Source: an uncultured bacterium (GTDB lineage: Bacteria > Cyanobacteriota > Vampirovibrionia > Gastranaerophilales > Gastranaerophilaceae). Taken from it: a DNA stretch of 5,033 nt. Location of the stretch: positions 1 through 5,033 of the forward strand of contig CANAXK010000133.1 of the NCBI GenBank assembly GCA_947365485.1, written 5' to 3'. Below are positions 1-4,978 of this stretch, in pieces. Under the pieces are notes generated by a model. It ran no database searches. It was not told where the DNA came from and saw only the letters and a program-made list of their open reading frames with translations. A program made the position numbers and the translations under genes. Numbering within the stretch: the stretch's first letter is position 1; each line of letters opens with the position of its first letter.

Positions 1-681
1 TTCATACTCAATATTTTCCTCAACATTTGTCTTTTCATCCTCAAGAACATCAGACACCTGAAGCTCACTTCCATTGTTTGCCTCAAAAGTGCCTTCAATT
101 GAAACTGTTGTTGTGTATGCAGATAAGTACGTGTCAATTTTTTCAGGCTCAATGTTCATTTTCTTTGCAACATCACTGTTTGTAACCTGACAGTTGTAAG
201 CTCTTTCCATCTCGGCTTTAACTTTTGAAAACTTGGACAAAGTTTCTTGTATGTAAACAGGAATCTTCATGCAGTATGCCTGCTCTGAAATTGCCTTGAA
301 CATTGCCTGTTTTATCCACCAGCTTGCGTAAGTAGAAAATCTGTAACCCAATTCAGGATTGAATTTTTCAACGGCTACCATCAACCCCAGATTCCCTTCC
401 TGAATCAAATCAATCATAGGCAACTTGGAAACATGGATTGCTTTTCTTGCGATTGTGAAAACCAGCTTAAGATTGGATTGAACCAATATTTTCTTAGCAG
501 CATTATCTCCATTTTTTGCCTTTATTGCAATCTCTTTTTCCTCTTCTGCGCTTAGAGATTTGAAACTGTTGGCTTTTCTTAAATAAGCGCCCAATTCTTC
601 TGATACGGATGTCACTGCAACAAACCCGTTTCTTGCCGGGTTGGTAGCTGTTCTCTTCATTGCGATAAACTGTTCTTTCAT
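1..681 (-). CDS. RNA polymerase sigma-70 family factor (N-terminal part, cut by window edge)
   Basis: The reverse strand from ATG at 681 is open to the window edge, giving 227 residues without the C-terminus. It directs RNA polymerase core enzyme to promoters in the cytoplasm. Seen in order: a short N-terminus of about 26 residues with no long acidic region 1.1; region 1.2 at about 27-60 (LGAYLRKANSFKSLSAEEE); region 2.1-2.2 at about 61-107 with the core-binding signature DLIQEGNLGLM (91-101); region 2.3 with GYRFSTYASWW (112-122), carrying the aromatic residues used for melting the -10 element; region 2.4 (WWIKQAMFKAISEQA, 121-135); and region 3 from about 146 to 222. Region 4, which reads the -35, lies outside the window. 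Region 2.4 differs from housekeeping RpoD at the residue after QAM (Phe128, where E. coli has Thr440), and the RTIRIP stretch reads YCMKIP, so this may be a group 2-like alternative sigma rather than the primary one. The start is set by AAGGAG nine bases upstream. Confidence 0.93.
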   Translation of the reverse strand, partial: MKEQFIAMKRTATNPARNGFVAVTSVSEELGAYLRKANSFKSLSAEEEKEIAIKAKNGDNAAKKILVQSNLKLVFTIARKAIHVSKLPMIDLIQEGNLGLMVAVEKFNPELGYRFSTYASWWIKQAMFKAISEQAYCMKIPVYIQETLSKFSKVKAEMERAYNCQVTNSDVAKKMNIEPEKIDTYLSAYTTTVSIEGTFEANNGSELQVSDVLEDEKTNVEENIEYE

Positions 682-690
682 ACTGTTAAA

Positions 691-696
691 CTCCTT
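691..696 (-). promoter_or_regulatory. Ribosome binding site of the sigma factor gene
   Basis: On the minus strand AAGGAG lies nine bases before the ATG at 681. It is a full Shine-Dalgarno match and decides the start of the sigma gene. Confidence 0.8.
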
Positions 697-722
697 GGGT
701 AAATGTATAACTTCGATTTACG

Positions 723-760
723 TATAAGGATTTTTAAAACACATAAACAAAATCCTTATA
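723..760. repeat. Perfect 12-bp inverted repeat at the predicted sigma-gene transcription start
   Basis: TATAAGGATTTT (723-734) and AAAATCCTTATA (749-760) are exact reverse complements separated by 14 bases. The right arm coincides with the predicted transcription start of the minus-strand promoter at 766-794. The repeat could therefore be an operator that blocks initiation, or a stem-loop at the extreme 5' end of the sigma mRNA. No T-run follows it, so it does not look like a terminator. Confidence 0.6.
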
Positions 761-765
761 TACTT

Positions 766-794
766 ATGATATATGTTTTGTATATAAAACTCAA
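766..794 (-). promoter_or_regulatory. Sigma-70 type promoter for the sigma factor gene
   Basis: On the minus strand TTGAGT (794-789, four of six to TTGACA) is followed after exactly 17 bases by TATCAT (771-766, five of six to TATAAT). Transcription would start near 759-762, giving a 5' untranslated leader of about 80 bases. It is the best-spaced promoter in the window. The surrounding DNA is very AT-rich, so a chance match remains possible. Confidence 0.55.
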
Positions 795-990
795 GTGTTT
801 TATTAAGAAATATTACGAAAATTATAGATTTTTGAGCAAATTGTTACAAAACTTAATCTTAAAAGAGATAAAAACAGGCAAAAAATATATTCACGCGGTT
901 TGTTTTAAATACAACTTAATATTTTGTAAAAAACTCTTTTGCAAAATAGATATATGTTATAAAATATTTATATTCAACTATTGAGAATTA

Positions 991-998
991 AGAAAGGA
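991..998 (+). promoter_or_regulatory. Ribosome binding site of prs
   Basis: AGAAAGGA lies eight bases before the ATG at 1007. It supports that start over the internal ATG four codons later, which begins MTYPQ. Confidence 0.7.
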
Positions 999-1006
999 TT
1001 TTCATT

Positions 1007-2017
1007 ATGGTGCTTGAAATGACTTATCCGCAGCTGGAACGAGCTGTAAATCCGACTCACGATATCAAATTATTCGCAGGCCGTTCTAACCCCAAGCTTG
1101 CACAGGAGATTGCAGACTATCTTGGTACAACAGTCGGGCCTATGGTTGTAAAGAATTTTGCTGACGGCGAAATTTATGTTCAGGTTAAGGAAAGCATCCG
1201 CGGTGATGACGTGTTTTTGGTTCAGCCGATTTGCAACCCGGTTAATGAAAATCTAATGGAATTGCTCATAATGATTGACGCGTTCAAAAGAGCGAGCGCA
1301 AAAACGATCACGGCGGTTATCCCGTATTACGGTTATGCGCGCCAGGACAGAAAGACTTCTGGTCGTGAAGCAATCACAGCCAAGCTTGTAGCAGACCTGC
1401 TCACAACAGCCGGAGCCAACAGGGTTCTTGCGGTTGACCTGCACACAGGGCAGATTCAGGGATTCTTCAACATTCTTGTTGACCACATTTTTGCAACACC
1501 GATTCTTGTTGACTACGTAAAAAGTCTTGGCATCAATCCGGATGAAATGGTTGCTGTAAGTCCAGACATGGGCGGCGCTAACAGAACAAGACATTTTGCC
1601 AAGAAGCTTGACTGTCCGATTGCGATTATTGACAAGCGTCGTGACAAGCACAACGAAGCAATTGCTGCCCATATCATAGGTGATGTTGAAAACAAGGTTT
1701 GTCTGATGTTTGACGATATAATTGACACAGCAGGCACTATCTGTGAGGCTTCCAAGCTTCTCAAGAGCAAGGGCGCTAAAGCCGTATACGTAGGTGCAAC
1801 GCACGCAGTATTTTCTGGGCCGGCAATTGAAAGACTAAAAAATGCACCTATTGAAGAGTGCATTATTACAAATACCATTCCTTGGGCTAAGGAAGATTTA
1901 CCATCAAATGTCAAGCAGCTCTCAATAGCACCGCTGCTTGGTCAGGCAATATCAAGAATCCACGACGATGAGTCAGTTAGCTCATTGTTCGGGTTTGAAA
2001 AAGAGATGAAAGTTTAA
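1007..2017 (+). CDS. prs: Ribose-phosphate pyrophosphokinase (PRPP synthetase), class I
   Basis: This cytoplasmic enzyme transfers pyrophosphate from ATP to ribose 5-phosphate, giving PRPP for purine, pyrimidine, NAD, histidine and tryptophan synthesis. The 336-residue protein is complete and slightly longer than the usual 310-330. Its features in order are: FADGEIYVQVKESIRG (51-66) in the N-terminal domain; the catalytic flexible loop YARQDRKTSGREA (110-122); the signature VDLHTGQIQGFF (143-154); VSPDMGGANRTRHFAKK (184-200); the IDKRR stretch (208-212); the PRPP-binding loop DDIIDTAGT (236-244); and ATHAVFSGPAIERL (264-277). All key residues are present, so it should be active. The first 18 or so residues are an extension before DIKLFAGRSN. 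The overall wording is closest to cyanobacterial enzymes as I remember them. It is a single-gene unit: sigma gene divergent on the left, and a strong terminator 24 bases after the stop. Confidence 0.98.
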   Translation: MVLEMTYPQLERAVNPTHDIKLFAGRSNPKLAQEIADYLGTTVGPMVVKNFADGEIYVQVKESIRGDDVFLVQPICNPVNENLMELLIMIDAFKRASAKTITAVIPYYGYARQDRKTSGREAITAKLVADLLTTAGANRVLAVDLHTGQIQGFFNILVDHIFATPILVDYVKSLGINPDEMVAVSPDMGGANRTRHFAKKLDCPIAIIDKRRDKHNEAIAAHIIGDVENKVCLMFDDIIDTAGTICEASKLLKSKGAKAVYVGATHAVFSGPAIERLKNAPIEECIITNTIPWAKEDLPSNVKQLSIAPLLGQAISRIHDDESVSSLFGFEKEMKV

Positions 2018-2040
2018 AATAAAACTTTCAATTTAAAGTT

Positions 2041-2074
2041 AAAAAAATCTAAACCGATTGGTTTAGATTTTTTT
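2041..2074. terminator. Bidirectional intrinsic terminator between prs and the XRE gene
   Basis: AAAAAAATCTAAACC (2041-2055) pairs perfectly with GGTTTAGATTTTTTT (2060-2074) around a four-base loop, a 15-bp stem. The A-run and T-run at its ends give a U-tract on either strand. It ends prs on the plus strand and the XRE gene arriving on the minus strand. Confidence 0.88.
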
Positions 2075-2080
2075 ATTAAT

Positions 2081-2101
2081 AAGGGTTAATAAATAACCCT
2101 T
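2081..2101. repeat. Small hairpin spanning the XRE stop codon
   Basis: AAGGGTTA (2081-2088) and TAACCCTT (2094-2101) form an 8-bp stem with a five-base loop. The right arm overlaps the stop codon of the minus-strand XRE gene. No T-run follows on the minus strand before the main terminator, so it may stabilise the mRNA end or be fortuitous. Confidence 0.45.
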
Positions 2102-2318
2102 AAACTTCTCTTAACAATAGCTTTATATCTACGTCCAAAGCATTAGCAATATCAATAACCTTCAAAATTGTAGGGTTGATTTTGCCTGTTTCTATTAAGC
2201 TTACAGAGTTTCTTGAGATGTTTGTAAGTTCTGCAAGTCTTTCTTGAGAGATGCTGCGTCTCAGACGTTCGCTCTTGATGTTAATTCCTAAATTTCTTAA
2301 ACGAGTGTTTTCTTTCAT
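2100..2318 (-). CDS. Small XRE-family helix-turn-helix transcriptional regulator
   Basis: The 72-residue protein is almost entirely a Cro/C1-type (HTH_3) DNA-binding domain. Seen: the first helix with LGINIKSERLRR (10-21); the turn with SISQERLAELTNIS (22-35); the recognition helix SRNSVSLIETGKINPT (35-50), holding the typical S-x-x-E-x-G-x-x-x-P pattern; and closing helices ILKVIDIANALDVDIKLLL (51-69). There is no sensor, dimerisation or peptidase domain, so it is probably a dimer acting alone at an operator, often its own promoter in this family. Its target is not evident here. The neighbour hsp20 is on the same strand upstream, but a terminator separates them. No toxin or restriction gene is adjacent, which argues against the usual antitoxin or controller-protein roles. 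The start is supported by AAAGGAAA eight bases upstream. The C-terminus ends directly after the domain. Confidence 0.9.
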   Translation of the reverse strand: MKENTRLRNLGINIKSERLRRSISQERLAELTNISRNSVSLIETGKINPTILKVIDIANALDVDIKLLLREV

Positions 2319-2325
2319 ATTTCAC

Positions 2326-2333
2326 TTTCCTTT
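2326..2333 (-). promoter_or_regulatory. Ribosome binding site of the XRE gene
   Basis: AAAGGAAA on the minus strand ends seven bases before the ATG at 2318 and fixes the start of the regulator. Confidence 0.65.
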
Positions 2334-2377
2334 GTCTATAATTATATTCTCGTGTATTGTGCTTCTTTTTGCCATAC

Positions 2378-2383
2378 ATTATA
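2378..2383 (-). promoter_or_regulatory. Candidate -10 element for the XRE gene
   Basis: A perfect TATAAT on the minus strand at 2383-2378 would start transcription about 50 bases before the ribosome site. No good -35 hexamer sits 16-18 bases upstream. A second TATAAT at 2346-2341 is also possible but lies very close to the gene. A short ACTAGT palindrome at 2383-2388 touches the first -10. The assignment is tentative. Confidence 0.3.
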
Positions 2384-2609
2384 CTAGTCTTTTAAGCGAG
2401 ATATTGCATTCATAGAACTATTTTTTTAAAATCAGCAGAATTATTTCAGATTCGCGAAACAATTCTTATTGAAAAACTTATCAGCCATTCGGCTAATGTA
2501 CAGAGCAGCACTCAAAATCACCTCAAAACATACGAAAGCATGGCACATTCAGCCGGTTCAATAGGTTAAAAAGCCCTCCACAATAGTATTAAGCCAAATG
2601 GTTAGTATA

Positions 2610-2651
2610 AAAAAAGAAAAGCCTTAATATTTTGTAAGGCTTTTCTTTTTT
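2610..2651. terminator. Intrinsic terminator downstream of hsp20
   Basis: AAAAAAGAAAAGCCTTA (2610-2626) and TAAGGCTTTTCTTTTTT (2635-2651) are perfect reverse complements, a 17-bp stem with an eight-base loop. Both strands give a T-rich tail. On the minus strand it lies about 120 bases past the hsp20 stop and is its likely end. On the plus strand it could terminate any transcript from the block at 2430-2570. Confidence 0.85.
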
Positions 2652-2674
2652 ATATATAAGGGCAGACTCAAAGC

Positions 2675-2766
2675 CGCCCTTTACCACGTATGACCTCTCG
2701 AAGACTCTGCCTCTATAAACAGGTATCCTAAATTCTCTAAAACATACCTGTGGGTCAAAGGTGGCG
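2675..2766. other. Foldable segment in the hsp20 3' untranslated region, possible structured RNA
   Basis: Nested complementary arms are visible: CGCC (2675-2678) with GGCG (2763-2766), ACC (2683-2685) with GGT (2760-2762), TGACC (2691-2695) with GGTCA (2753-2757), and ACAGGTAT (2719-2726) with ATACCTGT (2744-2751). A competing fold pairs GGCAGA (2661-2666) with TCTGCC (2706-2711). It lacks signatures I would recognise for tmRNA, SRP RNA or RNase P RNA. The strand cannot be decided from the fold. As part of the minus-strand hsp20 transcript it would be an unusually structured trailer. Confidence 0.35.
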
Positions 2767-2769
2767 AAA

Positions 2770-3246
2770 TTATTTGATTGTTAGTTTTTTACTTTTTGCC
2801 TGTTCCATGTCTTGTTTTGGAAGTTTGATACACAGAACGCCGTTTTTGTATTCTGCTTCTGCTTCGTCTGCTTTTACAGGCTGGTCAAAAGAAAGAGTTC
2901 TCTGGTATCTTCCGTACCTAAATTCGCAGGTATGGAATTTTTCGTTCTTTTCTTTTTCTTCTTTTTGTTCCTTTTCTTCCTCGATTTCAGCGGTAATTGT
3001 CATAAAATCATTATCCAATTCCACGTCAATATCGTCTTTGTTTACTCCCGGAAGCTGAACTTTTACTTTATATTCTTTATCGTTTTGCTTGACCTCTACT
3101 GCCGGACGCCAGATAGAATTTTTCTTTATGTCAAGCGGGTTTGAGAAACTCGGGTGTAGAAATGTATCTCTTAAAAAGTTATTTAACTCAGTATGAATAC
3201 TATCAAAATACAAATCAGGTTCTCTTAATATTAACTCTTTTTTCAT
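2770..3246 (-). CDS. hsp20: Hsp20 family small heat-shock protein (alpha-crystallin domain)
   Basis: This ATP-independent cytoplasmic chaperone binds unfolding proteins and holds them for refolding by DnaK/ClpB. The 158-residue length is typical. It has a short N-terminal arm with F and L residues (about 1-45), then the alpha-crystallin domain from WRPAVEVKQNDKEYKVKVQLPGV (46-68) through DDIDVELDNDFMTITAEI (71-88) to the hallmark AEYKNGVLCIKLPK (131-144). The C-terminal tail ends KKLTIK, close to the I/V-x-I motif that docks neighbouring subunits into oligomers. The loop after strand 5 (about 88-103) is a run of Glu and Lys, slightly longer than usual. A strong AAAGGAG site eight bases upstream fixes the start. 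It is a single-gene unit bounded by hairpins. I see no CIRCE operator upstream, so HrcA control is not supported. Confidence 0.96.
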   Translation of the reverse strand: MKKELILREPDLYFDSIHTELNNFLRDTFLHPSFSNPLDIKKNSIWRPAVEVKQNDKEYKVKVQLPGVNKDDIDVELDNDFMTITAEIEEEKEQKEEKEKNEKFHTCEFRYGRYQRTLSFDQPVKADEAEAEYKNGVLCIKLPKQDMEQAKSKKLTIK

Positions 3247-3254
3247 TTAAGAGG

Positions 3255-3261
3255 CTCCTTT
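3255..3261 (-). promoter_or_regulatory. Ribosome binding site of hsp20
   Basis: AAAGGAG on the minus strand lies eight bases before the ATG at 3246. It is a near-perfect Shine-Dalgarno sequence, which suggests high translation. Confidence 0.8.
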
Positions 3262-3274
3262 CGATTACTCTCCT

Positions 3275-3280
3275 AATATA
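3275..3280 (-). promoter_or_regulatory. Candidate -10 element for hsp20
   Basis: TATATT on the minus strand (3280-3275), within TTTATATTAGG, would give a very short leader before the ribosome site. No TTGACA-like -35 lies at 16-18 bases and no heat-shock sigma-32 pattern is seen. An alternative sigma or an activator could be involved. This is weak evidence. Confidence 0.25.
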
Positions 3281-3331
3281 AATCGTTTGAGAATCATCTG
3301 CATTAGAAAATAGTCGGATTTTAAGAGCTAA

Positions 3332-3371
3332 ACAAAGGGGCAATGTTACTCAAGTAACATTGCCCCTTTGT
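3332..3371. terminator. 19-bp perfect hairpin after the matrixin-like gene
   Basis: ACAAAGGGGCAATGTTACT (3332-3350) and AGTAACATTGCCCCTTTGT (3353-3371) are perfect reverse complements with only two bases between them. The hairpin lies 15 bases past the minus-strand stop at 3387 and about 70 bases before the hsp20 ribosome site, so it most likely ends the matrixin-like transcript. The tail on the minus strand is TTTGTTTAGC rather than a clean T-run, so termination may be partial, or the hairpin may mainly protect the 3' end. Confidence 0.7.
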
Positions 3372-3386
3372 ATTAATAATTCCGGA

Positions 3387-4634
3387 TTACTTTTCGATTT
3401 CACCAGCGGTTTTGCCGTATCTTCTGATGGTTGAGTTCAAAAGATTTTCATGGTGCTTGTCTCTGTAAATCTGGCACAACAGCTTGTAAGCGTGCTTGTT
3501 GTAAGGATTTTCCTTTAATATTGCTTCCAGTTGTTCTACAGCAGAGTTAGAACGTTTTGTATAGTAATCAATCAAAGCAGGAAGCGTGTTGGTCAAATCG
3601 TTCATGTCAGTAGCACATGCGATTTCCGCACAGCTTTTTGCCTTTTCATATTCTTCTGCGTCCAGATACATAACAGCAACTTCGTAGTAAACCTCAGACT
3701 TGCTTCTTCTGTCTGTCTTCATTTGAGCAACAGCCTGATATTCCTGTGCTGCTTTGTCGTACTGCGCACGTTTTCTAAGCTGCTCAGCAAGCGCAAGGTG
3801 GGTTGCGATATCGTTAGCAACAACTTCGTCTATATTAGTGTTGTCGTTTACAGGAACATTGAGCGTGGAGAGAATTTCTGCCACAGTAAACATCTGAGCC
3901 TTTTCTTCCGGAGTTGGAGGAACGTTTGTAACGTCCGGCACTACAGAATAAACAAGCGCAAGCGTTTTCAAATCACGCGGAGTGATTTCTGTGTTAAATT
4001 TTGTTCCAATCGGGTACATAACATCGTAGATACTGATACTCTTGCCTGTCAAGCCCAAAGAATGCCCGATTTCCTGCAATGCAGAAGAGAAGAGCTGCTT
4101 TGAATCAAGGTTGTGATTCTTATCGTCTGTCTTTTTGAAAACGATTGTTGAATCAGTAATTTTGTTTCCGCTTACAGAAAAAGCGTGAGAACCGATTGCG
4201 TTTTTGTTATCGGAAGTGTTTTTGAAATAGCATTTCATATCAGCTTCGTCTGCGTTTTCAACAAACTCAAACCTTACAAGCCCTTCGCTAGCTCTCTGCC
4301 ATGCCTGATAAGCACTCATAACGATTTCTCTGTAGTAATCAGGTACATCTGCAGAGTCCTGAATGTACACATTGAGAGGGAATGAGTTTTTGTTCCATCT
4401 TATAATTTTACCGTTTTTAGCAATATCTCTAAAGTAGCTGTCAATAACAGCGGCTTTTATTGTTTTTTCGCTCATTGATTTGTCATAGCCCAGAGTAATT
4501 GCGTATGAATTTTTGAACCCGAAATCCGGAGCAGCGGATTCGATTTTGTTGTTAACATTCAACAATGATGCAGCACCGGCTGCGATTAGTAATGTACAAA
4601 TAACTATCTTTTTCATCTTGTCAGAAAACCTCAT
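3387..4634 (-). CDS. Secreted matrixin-like (M10) protein with degenerate zinc motif and TPR C-terminus
   Basis: The frame extends to a GTG at 4649, numbered residue 1 here. That start has no ribosome site, and ATG at 4634 (residue 6) or 4616 (residue 12, GAGG twelve bases upstream) is more likely. KMKK plus the hydrophobic stretch IVICTLLIAAGAASLL (15-30) form a signal peptide without a lipobox cysteine, with possible cleavage after about residue 40. Residues 82-215 resemble a matrixin catalytic domain: WNKNSFPLNVYI, AYQAWQRASEGLVRFEFV, GSHAFSVSGNKITDSTIVF, then QEIGHSLGLTG (192-202) and the Met-turn DVMYP (209-213). The family motif is HExxHxxGxxH. Here the first histidine is Gln192 and the third is Gly202, so zinc binding and proteolysis are probably lost. 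A Pro-rich linker (about 238-250) leads to about three TPR-like helical pairs (about 280-400; for example EVYYEVAVMYLDAEEYEKAKS), a protein-binding module. The likely role is extracytoplasmic binding or scaffolding, but this is inferred. Confidence 0.85.
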   Translation of the reverse strand: MRFSDKMKKIVICTLLIAAGAASLLNVNNKIESAAPDFGFKNSYAITLGYDKSMSEKTIKAAVIDSYFRDIAKNGKIIRWNKNSFPLNVYIQDSADVPDYYREIVMSAYQAWQRASEGLVRFEFVENADEADMKCYFKNTSDNKNAIGSHAFSVSGNKITDSTIVFKKTDDKNHNLDSKQLFSSALQEIGHSLGLTGKSISIYDVMYPIGTKFNTEITPRDLKTLALVYSVVPDVTNVPPTPEEKAQMFTVAEILSTLNVPVNDNTNIDEVVANDIATHLALAEQLRKRAQYDKAAQEYQAVAQMKTDRRSKSEVYYEVAVMYLDAEEYEKAKSCAEIACATDMNDLTNTLPALIDYYTKRSNSAVEQLEAILKENPYNKHAYKLLCQIYRDKHHENLLNSTIRRYGKTAGEIEK

Positions 4635-4655
4635 TTTCTTTACTAACACTTTTAT

Positions 4656-4661
4656 ATTATA
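4656..4661 (-). promoter_or_regulatory. Candidate -10 element for the matrixin-like gene
   Basis: TATAAT on the minus strand (4661-4656) lies just after the stop of the upstream 99-residue gene and 21 bases before the ATG at 4634. No clear -35 is seen at the expected distance, and the stretch is almost pure A/T. The gene may instead, or also, be read from an upstream promoter. Confidence 0.25.
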
Positions 4662-4678
4662 TAATAAAAACCGTAAAT

Positions 4679-4978
4679 CTAATTTTTTGCGCTTATAAAA
4701 CTATTATTTTTATGTTGGAATGAATTTAGGATTGAATAGCTTTTCATGGCAGAGTAAAGCGTTAGTGCAGACTCGCGGTTCAGGCCTCTTTCCTGCATAT
4801 TTTCAAGAAAATTTTTGGCTGACACAACATAGTTTTCTTTTTTTTGCATAAGGTTTTTATAAACATTAATGTCTTCGTATTCTTCAACCTTAACTTCACC
4901 TTCGGTATCTTCTTCCTTATAATCTTGATTTAGATAAGTTTTGAGCTGCAAGGTTATGTTTTCAAACTTGGCTGACAT
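4679..4978 (-). CDS. Hypothetical acidic 99-residue protein
   Basis: I do not recognise a family. The protein has no signal peptide or membrane segment and is probably cytoplasmic. The N-terminal half has a Glu/Asp-rich stretch (EEDTEGEVKVEEYED, 22-36) likely to be flexible. The C-terminal half (about 40-88), with YKNLMQKKENYVVSAKNFLENM and NRESALTLYSAMKSYSILNSF, looks helical and amphipathic. It ends 44 bases before the matrixin-like gene on the same strand with no hairpin between, so the two may share a transcript. The ATG at 4978 has no good ribosome site and is preceded in frame by a stop, so translation may be coupled to an upstream frame that overlaps it. The reading frame is confident, the exact start less so. 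Confidence 0.65.
   Translation of the reverse strand: MSAKFENITLQLKTYLNQDYKEEDTEGEVKVEEYEDINVYKNLMQKKENYVVSAKNFLENMQERGLNRESALTLYSAMKSYSILNSFQHKNNSFISAKN

Larger units (their letters stand above)
682..1006. other. Divergent AT-rich intergenic region between the sigma gene and prs
   Basis: This 325-base stretch separates two genes transcribed away from each other. Its left third holds the sigma-gene ribosome site, inverted repeat and promoter. The right part should hold the prs promoter, but I see no well-spaced -35/-10 pair. The best -10-like string is TATAAA at 958-963, with no convincing -35. A weak 7-bp inverted repeat (TATTTTG at 920-926, CAAAATA at 942-948) lies just before it. The plus-strand open frame at 703-984 is Lys/Ile/Phe/Tyr-rich low-complexity translation of AT-rich DNA and is not regarded as a gene. 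Confidence 0.6.
2319..2769. other. Long intergenic region between hsp20 and the XRE gene
   Basis: These 451 bases contain no confident protein gene. From right to left on the minus strand they hold: the foldable 3' untranslated region of hsp20 (2675-2766); the strong hairpin terminator (2610-2651); a block at about 2430-2570 with more balanced base composition than other intergenic DNA here; and the XRE promoter region (about 2334-2410). In the block, two overlapping plus-strand frames stay open (2396-2569 and 2430-2564) without a good start. A short minus-strand frame (2511-2446, GTG start, 21 codons) follows a GAGGTGA site. The block may be a gene remnant, a small RNA or a tiny peptide gene, and I cannot decide between these. 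Confidence 0.5.

Noticed and set aside
703..984. Plus-strand 93-codon open frame before prs
   Set aside because: It overlaps the sigma-gene promoter and inverted repeat. Its composition (Lys, Ile, Phe, Tyr) is what AT-rich spacer gives in any frame. It has no ribosome site, since the nearby AAGGAG is on the other strand.
1253..1914. Minus-strand open frames of 183 and 133 codons inside prs
   Set aside because: Both are antisense to a complete, well-conserved prs and show no domain or ribosome site.
2600..2769. tmRNA, SRP RNA or RNase P RNA as the identity of the folded segment
   Set aside because: None of the signatures I would look for was seen: no tRNA-like T-arm with CCA end, no SRP apical-loop sequence, no RNase P core sequence.
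2319..2769. Insertion sequence or MITE in the hsp20-XRE gap
   Set aside because: No terminal inverted repeats with flanking target duplications could be paired around the block. The perfect inverted repeat at 2610-2651 is better explained as a terminator.
2750..3144. Plus-strand open frames opposite hsp20
   Set aside because: They are rich in Phe and Ser because they read the complement of Glu/Lys-rich hsp20 codons.
3247..3331. Search for a CIRCE element or sigma-32 promoter before hsp20
   Set aside because: No TTAGCACTC/GAGTGCTAA inverted repeat and no CTTGAA/CCCCAT pair was found.
3531..4385. Plus-strand open frames opposite the matrixin-like gene
   Set aside because: They are antisense to a gene with a signal peptide, recognisable catalytic-domain remnants and TPR-like repeats, and they have no supporting motif of their own.
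4513..4698. Plus-strand 61-codon open frame
   Set aside because: It is antisense to the signal peptide of the matrixin-like gene and runs into AT-rich spacer, with no ribosome site.
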